From contig NZ_JAHBAG010000001.1 of the NCBI RefSeq assembly GCF_020510445.1, positions 472,501-536,500 of the forward strand: a stretch of 64,000 nucleotides of DNA, given 5' to 3'. The stretch comes from Hydrogenophaga taeniospiralis (GTDB lineage Bacteria; Pseudomonadota; Gammaproteobacteria; Burkholderiales; Burkholderiaceae_C). Positions 34,907 through 42,042 of this stretch are shown here, piece by piece. Under the pieces are notes generated by a model, which was given only the letters and a program-made list of their open reading frames with translations, was not told the origin of the DNA and did no database searches. Every line of letters begins with the position of its first letter. Position 1 is the stretch's first letter. The translations under genes were made by a program, and so were the position numbers.

Positions 34907-36055
34907 ATGAACATCGGCATTCTCACTTTCCATTTCAGCGACAACTACGGTGCCGCGCTGCAGGCCTATGCCTTGCGCCGCTGGTTGACGGAGCAAGGCC
35001 ACCACGCCCGCTTCATCGACTACCGGCCCGCGCACATCGAACACGGTGGACGGCTCAGCGTGCCCACCTCGCCCGCCAAGCTCAAGGCCAATCTGAAGGT
35101 CGTCTACCTGGCGGCGTCTTCGTTCGTCAACCAGCACTTTGGCCACCAGGGCCAGAAGGAGAAGTTCGTCCGTTTCAGGGAGCACTTCCTGGACCTCCCC
35201 GGCGGCTCCGCACCGCCCGACAACGACGCATCGCTCGCCGCGGCGCAGTCGTTCGACCTGATCGTGGCGGGCAGCGACCAGATCTGGAGCCCTTCCCAGC
35301 ATTACGGTTTTGACCCGAACTACTTTCTGGACTTCGCCCAGTCGTTCCCGGCCCGAAAGATCTCGTACGCCGCCAGCTTCGGCCGGGACCGGGTGTCCGC
35401 GGCCGAGGCCGCGCAGCTGCCCCGCTTGCTGCGCCACTTCGACGCCATTTCGGTGCGGGAGGCCTCGGGCGTCACGCTGGTGGAGCGGGCCACCGGGCAG
35501 AAGCCGGCCAACGTGCCCGACCCGACCTTGCTGCACAGCAACTACGCGGAACTGACCGAGCGCGCGCCGTCCGGGCACGAAGACCCCTACGTCTTCTGCT
35601 ACGGGCTGCGCTCGCCGGACAACATCCGGCAGACGGCCGATCTGGTCTCGAAGCGGCTGAACTGCCCCATCCTCTCGCCGCACAACCCCCACCGGCGGTG
35701 GGTCGAGATCGGCAACACGGTCCATCCCGATCCGGGCGAGTGGGTCTCCCTGGTGAAGAACGCCAGCTTTGTCGTGACCAACTCTTTCCACGGCACCGTC
35801 TTCGCCCTGTTGTTCAAGAAGCCCTTCATCGTGGCCGGGCTGACAGGTGACAAAGCCACCGCCAATGCCCGCGCCATCAACCTGTTGCGGGCCGTCGGTC
35901 TGGAAAGCCGCTTCACGCCGGGTTTCACGGCGCAGAACGTCCAGACGCTGATGGCCCGCGAGATCGACTGGGCCGAGGTGGACCAGCGGCTGGCGGCGCT
36001 GCGACAGGCCGGCAACGACTTTCTGAGCACACAACTGAGGGCGACCGTCCAGTGA
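34907..36055 (+). CDS. polysaccharide pyruvyl transferase family protein
   Basis: Adds a pyruvate ketal from phosphoenolpyruvate to a sugar, giving the polymer negative charge. The 382-residue GT-B-like protein begins MNIGILTFHFSDNYGAALQA, the usual start of the family. It carries DLIVAGSDQIWSP near residue 120, KISYAASFGRD, the DAISVREASG segment and NSFHGTVFALLFKKPFIV. ATG 34907 is chosen because it gives this conserved N-terminus. Its stop overlaps the next gene's GTG start (GTGA). A nitroreductase-like gene two genes later is a frequent companion. Confidence 0.92.
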   Translation: MNIGILTFHFSDNYGAALQAYALRRWLTEQGHHARFIDYRPAHIEHGGRLSVPTSPAKLKANLKVVYLAASSFVNQHFGHQGQKEKFVRFREHFLDLPGGSAPPDNDASLAAAQSFDLIVAGSDQIWSPSQHYGFDPNYFLDFAQSFPARKISYAASFGRDRVSAAEAAQLPRLLRHFDAISVREASGVTLVERATGQKPANVPDPTLLHSNYAELTERAPSGHEDPYVFCYGLRSPDNIRQTADLVSKRLNCPILSPHNPHRRWVEIGNTVHPDPGEWVSLVKNASFVVTNSFHGTVFALLFKKPFIVAGLTGDKATANARAINLLRAVGLESRFTPGFTAQNVQTLMAREIDWAEVDQRLAALRQAGNDFLSTQLRATVQ

Positions 36056-36636
36056 GCGATACCTTGAACGAATCCCTGCGCGATTTCCGCGCGCTGCGCT
36101 ACCGCAACGACTTCACCGCTTCGGCCAAGCTGCGGCGATTCGCGTGGGAGGTGGTCTGGCTGCTGGCCTTCCGGACCACCCCGCGCTGGGCGCTGCATGG
36201 GTGGCGGCGCCAATTGCTGCGGTGGTTCGGCGCCCAGGTGGGCGACGGTTGCCGGATCGCGCCTTCGTGCCGCGTCTGGGCGCCCTGGCACCTGGTCATG
36301 GGTGCGTTCTCAGCGCTCGGCGATGGCGTGGACTGCTACAGCATGGGCCGCATCACCATCGGCTCGAAAGTCACCGTCAGTCAGCGCAGCTTTCTGTGCG
36401 CCGGCTCGCACGACATCGGCTCCTTGTCCAGGCCCCTGGTCACCGGCTCCATCGTGATCCAGGACCACGTGTGGATCGCGGCGGAGAGCTTTGTCCATCC
36501 GAACGTGGTGATCCGGGAAGGCGCCGTCATCGGCGCGCGTTCGGTGGTGCTCAAGGACATGCCGGCCTGGTCCATCTGCGCCGGCAATCCCTGTCGAAGG
36601 ATCAAGGCCCGTGTGCTGAAGGAACACCATGTTTGA
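36052..36636 (+). CDS. WcaF-like hexapeptide acetyltransferase
   Basis: Acetyl-CoA-dependent sugar O-acetyltransferase with a left-handed beta-helix, 194 residues, GTG start coupled to the previous stop. The N-terminal region (RRFAWEVVWLLAFRTTPR) resembles WcaF/WcaB colanic acid enzymes. Hexapeptide repeats run through VGDGCRIAPSCRVWAPWH, ALGDGVDCYSMGRITIGSKV and IVIQDHVWIAAESFVHPNVV, with the catalytic-site CAGSHDIGS. The tail SICAGNPCRRIKAR is family typical. It overlaps the nitroreductase gene by 8 bp. Confidence 0.92.
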   Translation: MSDTLNESLRDFRALRYRNDFTASAKLRRFAWEVVWLLAFRTTPRWALHGWRRQLLRWFGAQVGDGCRIAPSCRVWAPWHLVMGAFSALGDGVDCYSMGRITIGSKVTVSQRSFLCAGSHDIGSLSRPLVTGSIVIQDHVWIAAESFVHPNVVIREGAVIGARSVVLKDMPAWSICAGNPCRRIKARVLKEHHV

Positions 36637-37585
36637 CAAGCTTGCCAAAGTCGCAGGCATCTTCAGCGAGGCCCTGCGCGACGCCGTGCTGTTCCTGCGG
36701 TTCAACTCGTACTCGCCCTTCGTGGACAAGTCCAGGCGCGCGTTCTACAAAATCATCATCGAGGCCCACACGATCGAGAAGGGGCTGTCGCTGCCGAATC
36801 CGAAACTGCTGTTCGGCAAGGACAAGATCCGTTTCGTCATGGGCGCGCTGTCGCGCTACGACATCGGACACTCGCCGGTGCCCGCCCACATGTCGCTCGG
36901 CGCCCTGGAAGCCTATGTGAACTTCCATGCGAAGGCGGGCGCGTCCGACCCCTTGCTCGACGAGATCGCCGGCTACCTGAAGGCGTGGGAAACCAGGCTG
37001 CCCAAGCCCTGGAAGGGCGGCACGCGGGACTACTCGTTCAATGGCCAGCCACCGAGCAACCTGCAGCACCTGATGGCCAGCCGGTCGAGCATCCGCACGC
37101 TGCGGCCCACACCGCTCGATCCCGAGCAGATCCTGGAGGCGATCGCGATCGCGCAGCTCGCGCCCTCGCAGTGCAACCGCCAGTCCTCTCGGGTCCATGC
37201 CTACCAGGACCCGGCCCGCATCCAGGAACTGCTCGCCTTGCAGGGCGGCTCGCGTGGTTTTGCGGACTCGGTCGGCAACCTGTTCGTGGTGAGCTCGGAG
37301 ATCTGCGCCTGGGGGGGGCCCGGGCAGCGCAACCAGGCCTATGTGGACGGCGCGCTGTTCGCCATGTGCCTGATGTTTGCCTGCCGCTCAATGGGCTGGG
37401 GCGCCTGCCCGCTCAACCTGGCCATCGACCACAAGACCGAGTCCGCGATCCGCCGCGCTGGCGGCATACCAGCGGGCGAACGGCTGATCATGATGATCGC
37501 CTTCGGCGAACCCGTCGCCCCGGAAACCCGGGTGGCTTTCTCGCCGCGCAGGCCGGCGGCGGAAATCGCCACCCTGCATGGATGA
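36629..37585 (+). CDS. nitroreductase family protein in exopolysaccharide locus
   Basis: FMN-binding nitroreductase fold, 318 residues. The flavin-binding regions RSSIRTLRPTPLDPEQI, IAQLAPSQCNRQSSRVHAY and the C-terminal LMFACRSMGWGACPLNLAI are recognisable, followed by ERLIMMIAFGEP. An N-terminal extension of about 130 residues (FDKLAKVAGIFSEALRDAV onward) is not part of the classic fold. Such genes often sit beside polysaccharide pyruvyl transferases, but I know of no proven role. It overlaps the acetyltransferase gene, so a redox step on the polymer or a carrier is plausible. Confidence 0.8.
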   Translation: MFDKLAKVAGIFSEALRDAVLFLRFNSYSPFVDKSRRAFYKIIIEAHTIEKGLSLPNPKLLFGKDKIRFVMGALSRYDIGHSPVPAHMSLGALEAYVNFHAKAGASDPLLDEIAGYLKAWETRLPKPWKGGTRDYSFNGQPPSNLQHLMASRSSIRTLRPTPLDPEQILEAIAIAQLAPSQCNRQSSRVHAYQDPARIQELLALQGGSRGFADSVGNLFVVSSEICAWGGPGQRNQAYVDGALFAMCLMFACRSMGWGACPLNLAIDHKTESAIRRAGGIPAGERLIMMIAFGEPVAPETRVAFSPRRPAAEIATLHG

Positions 37586-37595
37586 GGAGATCCCG

Positions 37596-38567
37596 ATGAG
37601 CATCACCGCGATCATCCTGACCTACAACGAGTCCCGCCACATCGGGCGGGCCATCCGGTCCATCCAGGCCTTCACCGACCAGATCTGCGTGGTGGACTCC
37701 GGCTCCACCGACGGCACCTCCGACATCGCCAAACAGCTGGGAGCCGAGGTCCACACGCACCCCTTCGTCAACCAGGCCAAGCAGTTCCAATGGGCCCTGG
37801 ACACGCTCGACGTCCGCGGCGCGTGGGTGCTCCGTCTGGACGCCGACGAAATCATCGAACCCGACCTCGCCCGCGAGATCGCCGAGCAGCTGCCCCGGCT
37901 GCCGGCCGACGTGGTGGGCGTCAACCTCAAGCGCAAGCACATCTTCATGGACCGCTGGGTGCGCCACGGCGGGCGCTACCCGCTGGTGATGCTGCGGCTC
38001 TGGCGCCGTGGGCAGGGCCGCGTCGAAGACCGCTGGATGGACGAACACGTGGTGGTCTGGGGCGGGCGCACGGTCACGTTCAACGGTGGTTTTGCCGACC
38101 ACAACCTGCACGACCTGGGCTACTTCACCGACAAGCACAACAAGTACGCCACGCGCGAAGCCATCGAGGTGCTGAACCAGCGGCTGGGCCTGTTCGCCCG
38201 CGACGAAGCGCTCAACGCCCGCAGCGCCTCGCCCCAGGCCTCGTTCAAGCGCTGGGTCAAGGAGCGCCTCTACAACCGCATTCCCTTCACCGTCAGCGCC
38301 CCGCTGTATTTCCTGTGGCGCTACGTCTTCCAGCTCGGTTTCCTGGATGGCCGCAGCGGGCTGGTCTACCACTTCCTGCAGGGCTGCTGGTACCGCTTTC
38401 TGGTGGGCGCCAGGCTCATGGAGCTGGAGCGGGCCGTGGCCCATCTCAGCGACAAGGCCGACATCTGCGCCGAGCTGAGCCGGCTGACCGGGCACAAGCT
38501 GGTGGCGCAGAGCGAGGTTTTGGCGCCCCCTGAAGTCGACGAAGACCGACTGGCACCCCGGGTTTGA
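37596..38567 (+). CDS. family 2 (GT-A) glycosyltransferase
   Basis: Glycosyltransferase of 323 residues with a GAGGAG ribosome site before ATG 37596. The GT-A start MSITAIILTYNESRHIGRAI is followed by CVVDSGSTDGTSDIA and the metal-binding LRLDADEII. The later WMDEHVVVWGGRTVTF and ADHNLHDLGYFTDKHNKYA segments match WaaE/KdtX-like beta-1,4-glucosyltransferases. Two C-terminal hydrophobic stretches (APLYFLWRYVFQLGF and YHFLQGCWYRFLVGA) may dip into the membrane. Substrate unknown. Confidence 0.9.
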   Translation: MSITAIILTYNESRHIGRAIRSIQAFTDQICVVDSGSTDGTSDIAKQLGAEVHTHPFVNQAKQFQWALDTLDVRGAWVLRLDADEIIEPDLAREIAEQLPRLPADVVGVNLKRKHIFMDRWVRHGGRYPLVMLRLWRRGQGRVEDRWMDEHVVVWGGRTVTFNGGFADHNLHDLGYFTDKHNKYATREAIEVLNQRLGLFARDEALNARSASPQASFKRWVKERLYNRIPFTVSAPLYFLWRYVFQLGFLDGRSGLVYHFLQGCWYRFLVGARLMELERAVAHLSDKADICAELSRLTGHKLVAQSEVLAPPEVDEDRLAPRV

Positions 38568-38591
38568 TCCCGTTTTTCAAGGAGGACTTTC

Positions 38592-39536
38592 ATGCAAACC
38601 CCAATCAACCCCCGAACCAAGGTCCCGAACCATTGGCTGGCCCTGGCGGCCATGTGCCTGGCCGCGCCAGCCTGTGGTGGTGGTGGCAGCAGTGCGCCTC
38701 AAGCCAGTGGGCAGTTGATTTGCACCGACGCCACGGTGCCCGCGGGCGCTGCACAGGTGGGCGCGCTTCAGCTCGTCATCCAGGACTGCCCGAAGCTCAC
38801 CGATGTGGACTTCACGGGAAAGGCCGACGGCCGCAAGTACTACAGCGGGCTCTGGTTCACCAAGCCCCGGCCCAGCAGCCTCTATGAGCAAGCCGGCGAT
38901 GGCGTGATCCTCAAGAAGGGCGGCGTGCTGGCCACCGTGAAGATGAACTCCTACCCCGGCTATTACCCCTTGCTGAGCGGGTCCCGGCCGTTCTACATCG
39001 AAGCCCAGGCCTCGACCTCGTCCAACGACCCCGACAACTTTCCGGCCGTCTGGCTCATGCCGATCGAGCACAACCTCCGGCTGGAGGACGTGTACCCGCC
39101 CGACCCCAAAGGATTCGAGCGCTGGCTCGAACTGGACATCGACGAAGGCGGTTTCGGGCCCGGTGGACACAACACCGCCATTTCGTGGTCCGGCATCTGG
39201 CCCAACTACCAGAAGCTCCAGAACCCCAATGCGACCTCGAAGGTTCCGCTGGACCGCACCCAGCCCAACGTCTTCGGGGTGTCGTACGACCCCGCCACCC
39301 TGACCGTCCGGTGGTGGCTGAACGGGCAGCAGGTGCAGGAAGCGGGCCCCCCTTACGTGCCCGAGATCGCGCGCCGGCAGAACTTCTACCTGATCGTCTC
39401 CGCGCAGAGCCATCGCAACATCAGCGACTACCAGATGAAGTTCATGGGCGTTCGCGCCTACGTGGGCGATGCTGCGCAGAAAAGCGCCCGAGCGGCCAGT
39501 CCCGCTGGTGCATCCCAAGCCAAAGGTGCACGATGA
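38592..39536 (+). CDS. secreted GH16/lectin-fold protein, possible polysaccharide hydrolase
   Basis: Exported protein of 314 residues with a strong AAGGAGG site 7 bp before ATG 38592. The signal region LALAAMCLAAPACGGGGS suggests lipid attachment at Cys28, though the lipobox is weak. The mature part has the beta-jelly-roll pattern of concanavalin-like proteins and a GH16-type motif ELDIDE at residues 180-185, preceded by FPAVWLMPIEHN. It may trim or release the polymer, like the depolymerases often encoded in such loci. Family membership is probable rather than certain. Its stop overlaps the next gene's start by 4 bp. Confidence 0.65.
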   Translation: MQTPINPRTKVPNHWLALAAMCLAAPACGGGGSSAPQASGQLICTDATVPAGAAQVGALQLVIQDCPKLTDVDFTGKADGRKYYSGLWFTKPRPSSLYEQAGDGVILKKGGVLATVKMNSYPGYYPLLSGSRPFYIEAQASTSSNDPDNFPAVWLMPIEHNLRLEDVYPPDPKGFERWLELDIDEGGFGPGGHNTAISWSGIWPNYQKLQNPNATSKVPLDRTQPNVFGVSYDPATLTVRWWLNGQQVQEAGPPYVPEIARRQNFYLIVSAQSHRNISDYQMKFMGVRAYVGDAAQKSARAASPAGASQAKGAR

Positions 39537-40810
39537 AGCTGCTCTTCTACGGCATCAACTTCGCCCCCGAGCTCACCGGCATCGGCAAATACACCGGCGA
39601 GATGGCGCAATGGCTGGCCCAGGCGGGGCACGAGGTGCGCGTCATCACCGCGCCGCCCTATTACCCGGCCTGGAAGGTGGGGGCCGGCTACAGCGCGCGC
39701 CAGTACCGCAGCGAGTCGTGGCAGGGCGTGCGGGTGATGCGCACGCCGCTGTGGGTGCCGCACCAGCCGGGCGGCCTCAAGCGCTTGCTGCACCTGGCGA
39801 GCTTCGCACTGGGCAGCCTGCCGGTGCTGTGGGCCCAGTGGCGCTGGAAGCCCGATGTGGTGTGGGTGGTGGAGCCGCCCCTGATGTGCGCGCCCGCGGC
39901 GGTGGCGTTTGCCTCCCTGCGGGGTGCCAGGAGCTGGCTGCACATCCAGGACTACGAGGTCGACGCCGCGTTTGACCTGGGCCTGATCAGGGGCCACACG
40001 CTGCGCCGCTGGGTCCAGCGGGCCGAGCGCTGGCTGATGCGCCGGTTTGACCGCGTCTCCACCATTTCCGGCCGCATGGTGGACCGTGCCCTGGCCAAGG
40101 GCGTGGCCGCCGAGCGGGTGCTGCACTGTCCCAACTGGGTGGACATCGGCGGCATCAGCCCGCTGGCCGCGCCCAGCGCCTACCGGGCCGAGCTGGGCCT
40201 GGCGCCGGACGCGGTGGTGGCCCTGTACTCCGGCAACATGGGCAACAAGCAGGGGCTGGAGATCCTCGCGGAAGTGGCCCGCCTGGTGCAGGACGACCCG
40301 CGCATCCAGCTCGTGCTGGGCGGCAACGGCTCGGGGCGGGCCGATCTGCAGGCGCGCTGCGCGGGCCTGGGCAACGTGCGCTTTCTGGACCTGCAACCGC
40401 TGGAGCGGCTCAACGACTGGCTGGGCCTGGCCGACGTGCACCTGCTGCCCCAGCGGGCCGATGCGGCCGACCTGGTGATGCCCTCCAAACTCACCGGCAT
40501 GCTGGCCAGCGGCCGCGCGGTGCTGGCCACCGCGATGCCCGACACCGAGCTGTGCCGCGTGGTGACCCAGGACGCCGCCTGCGGCCTGGTGGTGCCGCCG
40601 GAGAACCCGGCGGCCATGGCCGACGCGCTGCGGGCGCTGGCGGCGGACCCGGCGCGCCGCGCCGAACTGGGCGCCAACGGCCGCCGCCACGCCGAGGCCG
40701 AGCTGAGCCAGGACGTGATCCTGCACCGCTTCGAGGCGCAGTTGCTGGCCCTGGTGCAGGGAGAGCCAGCGTCCGGCGAGCTGCGCAGGGCGGTGGAACA
40801 ACTGAAGTGA
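39533..40810 (+). CDS. WcaI-like colanic-acid-type glycosyltransferase
   Basis: GT4-family transferase of 425 residues resembling WcaI. It begins MKLLFYGINFAPELTGIGKY and continues with TGEMAQWLAQAGHEVRVIT and APPYYPAWKV. The C-terminal donor domain has ALYSGNMGNKQGLEILAEV, QLVLGGNGSGRADLQ, LADVHLLPQRADAADLVMPS and KLTGMLASGRAVLATAMPDT. It overlaps the GH16-like gene by 4 bp and ends a transcription block: a 400-bp gene-free stretch follows before the export genes. Confidence 0.92.
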   Translation: MKLLFYGINFAPELTGIGKYTGEMAQWLAQAGHEVRVITAPPYYPAWKVGAGYSARQYRSESWQGVRVMRTPLWVPHQPGGLKRLLHLASFALGSLPVLWAQWRWKPDVVWVVEPPLMCAPAAVAFASLRGARSWLHIQDYEVDAAFDLGLIRGHTLRRWVQRAERWLMRRFDRVSTISGRMVDRALAKGVAAERVLHCPNWVDIGGISPLAAPSAYRAELGLAPDAVVALYSGNMGNKQGLEILAEVARLVQDDPRIQLVLGGNGSGRADLQARCAGLGNVRFLDLQPLERLNDWLGLADVHLLPQRADAADLVMPSKLTGMLASGRAVLATAMPDTELCRVVTQDAACGLVVPPENPAAMADALRALAADPARRAELGANGRRHAEAELSQDVILHRFEAQLLALVQGEPASGELRRAVEQLK

Positions 40811-41115
40811 GGCGTTACATGATCGACCTGGCCCAACGTGACCAACGGCCGGTTTTTCATGGAAACTGGACCGCTCGGGCTGGCCGCCGTGGCCACGGCC
40901 CCGACCTTGCCGGGTCCCAGGGTCGTGCAACGGCGGTGCGGCGCGCAGCCGCAGGAGCAACGCCGACCGCCAGGCGGCGGCCCGCGGGCCGGGCCGGCTG
41001 GCCACGCGGCTGCATGCCGGGTGGCCCCCTTGCTTGGCACACCGGCCCACGCGATGCGGTCCTCGTTGTGGCGAGGTGTTGGGCGGCACGAGCCCACGGC
41101 GTCGGAACCCACGAA

Positions 41116-41130
41116 CGGCGCCTGGCGCCG
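41116..41130. other. perfect 7-bp hairpin upstream of the wza-like gene
   Basis: CGGCGCC-T-GGCGCCG. The loop of one base is too tight for a perfect RNA hairpin, so the stem would open to five pairs; as DNA it is a near-perfect palindrome that a dimeric protein could bind. Confidence 0.4.
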
Positions 41131-41160
41131 TGGGATCGCCCGTAATCAAAGGTAATTTTT

Positions 41161-41177
41161 TGGCCCCTTCAGGGCCA
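41161..41177. other. leader hairpin upstream of the wza-like gene
   Basis: TGGCCC-CTTCA-GGGCCA, a 6-bp stem and 5-nt loop 33 bp before the chosen start and just after six Ts. It is in the wrong order for a terminator on the plus strand and may be a 5' leader structure. Confidence 0.4.
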
Positions 41178-41210
41178 GAAAGGGGATGCGTTATGCGTCG
41201 GAAGGAATTC

Positions 41211-42026
41211 ATGAAAAGCAGGCCATGGGCCCCTTGGGGCATCGGGGTGGTGGCGGCGGTCGCGGCCTGGCCGCTGCATGCGCAGACGGCCACCCCCGGC
41301 ACGGCGGGCCAGCCCGCGGGCGCGGCGATGCAGATGGAAGCCGTGCGGTCGACGCCAACGCAGGCCCCGGTGAACGCCACGGCCAACCAGCTCGTGCCGG
41401 CCAGCGCTTCGATGGGCTCAGAGGGCGCAGGGGGCACTGTGGCCCCCCTGAACTCGCTGAGCGCGGTGGGCGCGGACTACCGGATTTCGCCCAACGACCT
41501 GATGGAGTTCAACGTGTTCGGCGTGCCCGACATGAAGCGCGACGTGCGCGTGAACGCCTCGGGCCAGGTGTCGCTGCCGCTCATTGGCCCGGTGCAGGTG
41601 GCGGGGCTCACCTCGCAGGACGCGGAACAACTGATCGCCACCAAGTACCGGGAGAAATACCTGCGCGACCCGCAGGTCTCGCTCTTCATCAAGGAGTTCA
41701 CCACCCAGCGTGTCGCCATCGAAGGCGCGGTGACCAAGCCGGGCATCTACCCGGTGTCGGGGCAGCTCACGCTGCTGCGGGCCCTGGCCCTGTCGGGCGG
41801 CTTCGCGCCCTACGCCAACATCAACCAGATCGTGGTCTACCGCAGCGGCACGGGCGGGGCGCGCGAGCAATTCACCTACGACCTCGACAAGGTGCGCGCC
41901 GGTCAGGAGAAGGACCCGGACATTCGCTCGGACGACGTGATCGTGGTCCAGCGCAACGCCAGCCGCGCCGCCCTGAGAGATTCGCTCTTCCGCGACATCC
42001 TGGACACGCTCAACCCTTTCCGCTGA
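41211..42026 (+). CDS. polysaccharide export protein, Wza/OPX family
   Basis: Outer-membrane polysaccharide export protein of 271 residues. The signal peptide ends PLHA before QTAT; no lipobox cysteine is present, unlike E. coli Wza. The Poly_export domain starts DYRISPNDLMEFNVFGVPDM and includes VNASGQVSLPLIGPVQVAGL. An SLBB domain follows (VAIEGAVTKPGIYPVSGQLT and LLRALALSGGFAPYANINQI). ATG 41211 has GAAGGA upstream; ATG 41193 with AAAGGGG is an alternative. It is shorter than Wza (about 380) and lacks the C-terminal barrel helix. It precedes the Wzc-like gene by 16 bp. Confidence 0.9.
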   Translation: MKSRPWAPWGIGVVAAVAAWPLHAQTATPGTAGQPAGAAMQMEAVRSTPTQAPVNATANQLVPASASMGSEGAGGTVAPLNSLSAVGADYRISPNDLMEFNVFGVPDMKRDVRVNASGQVSLPLIGPVQVAGLTSQDAEQLIATKYREKYLRDPQVSLFIKEFTTQRVAIEGAVTKPGIYPVSGQLTLLRALALSGGFAPYANINQIVVYRSGTGGAREQFTYDLDKVRAGQEKDPDIRSDDVIVVQRNASRAALRDSLFRDILDTLNPFR

Positions 42027-42042
42027 CGCGGCCTCAATACCC

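Larger units (their letters stand above)
40811..41210 (+). other. 400-bp gene-free stretch before the export genes
   Basis: No convincing gene is seen. The first 250 bp are GC-rich and the frames are open by composition only. The last 100 bp hold two hairpins (41116-41130 and 41161-41177) around a short AT-rich run ending in six Ts (41155-41161), so a promoter or untranslated leader for the wza-wzc operon is likely here. Confidence 0.5.

Noticed and set aside
41150..41177. Terminator at the T-run and hairpin before wza
   Set aside because: The six Ts precede the hairpin on the plus strand, and no T-run follows it in either direction.
41034..41210. In-frame extension of the wza-like gene upstream of 41193
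   Set aside because: Arg/Pro-rich sequence with no ribosome site; it would bury the signal peptide.
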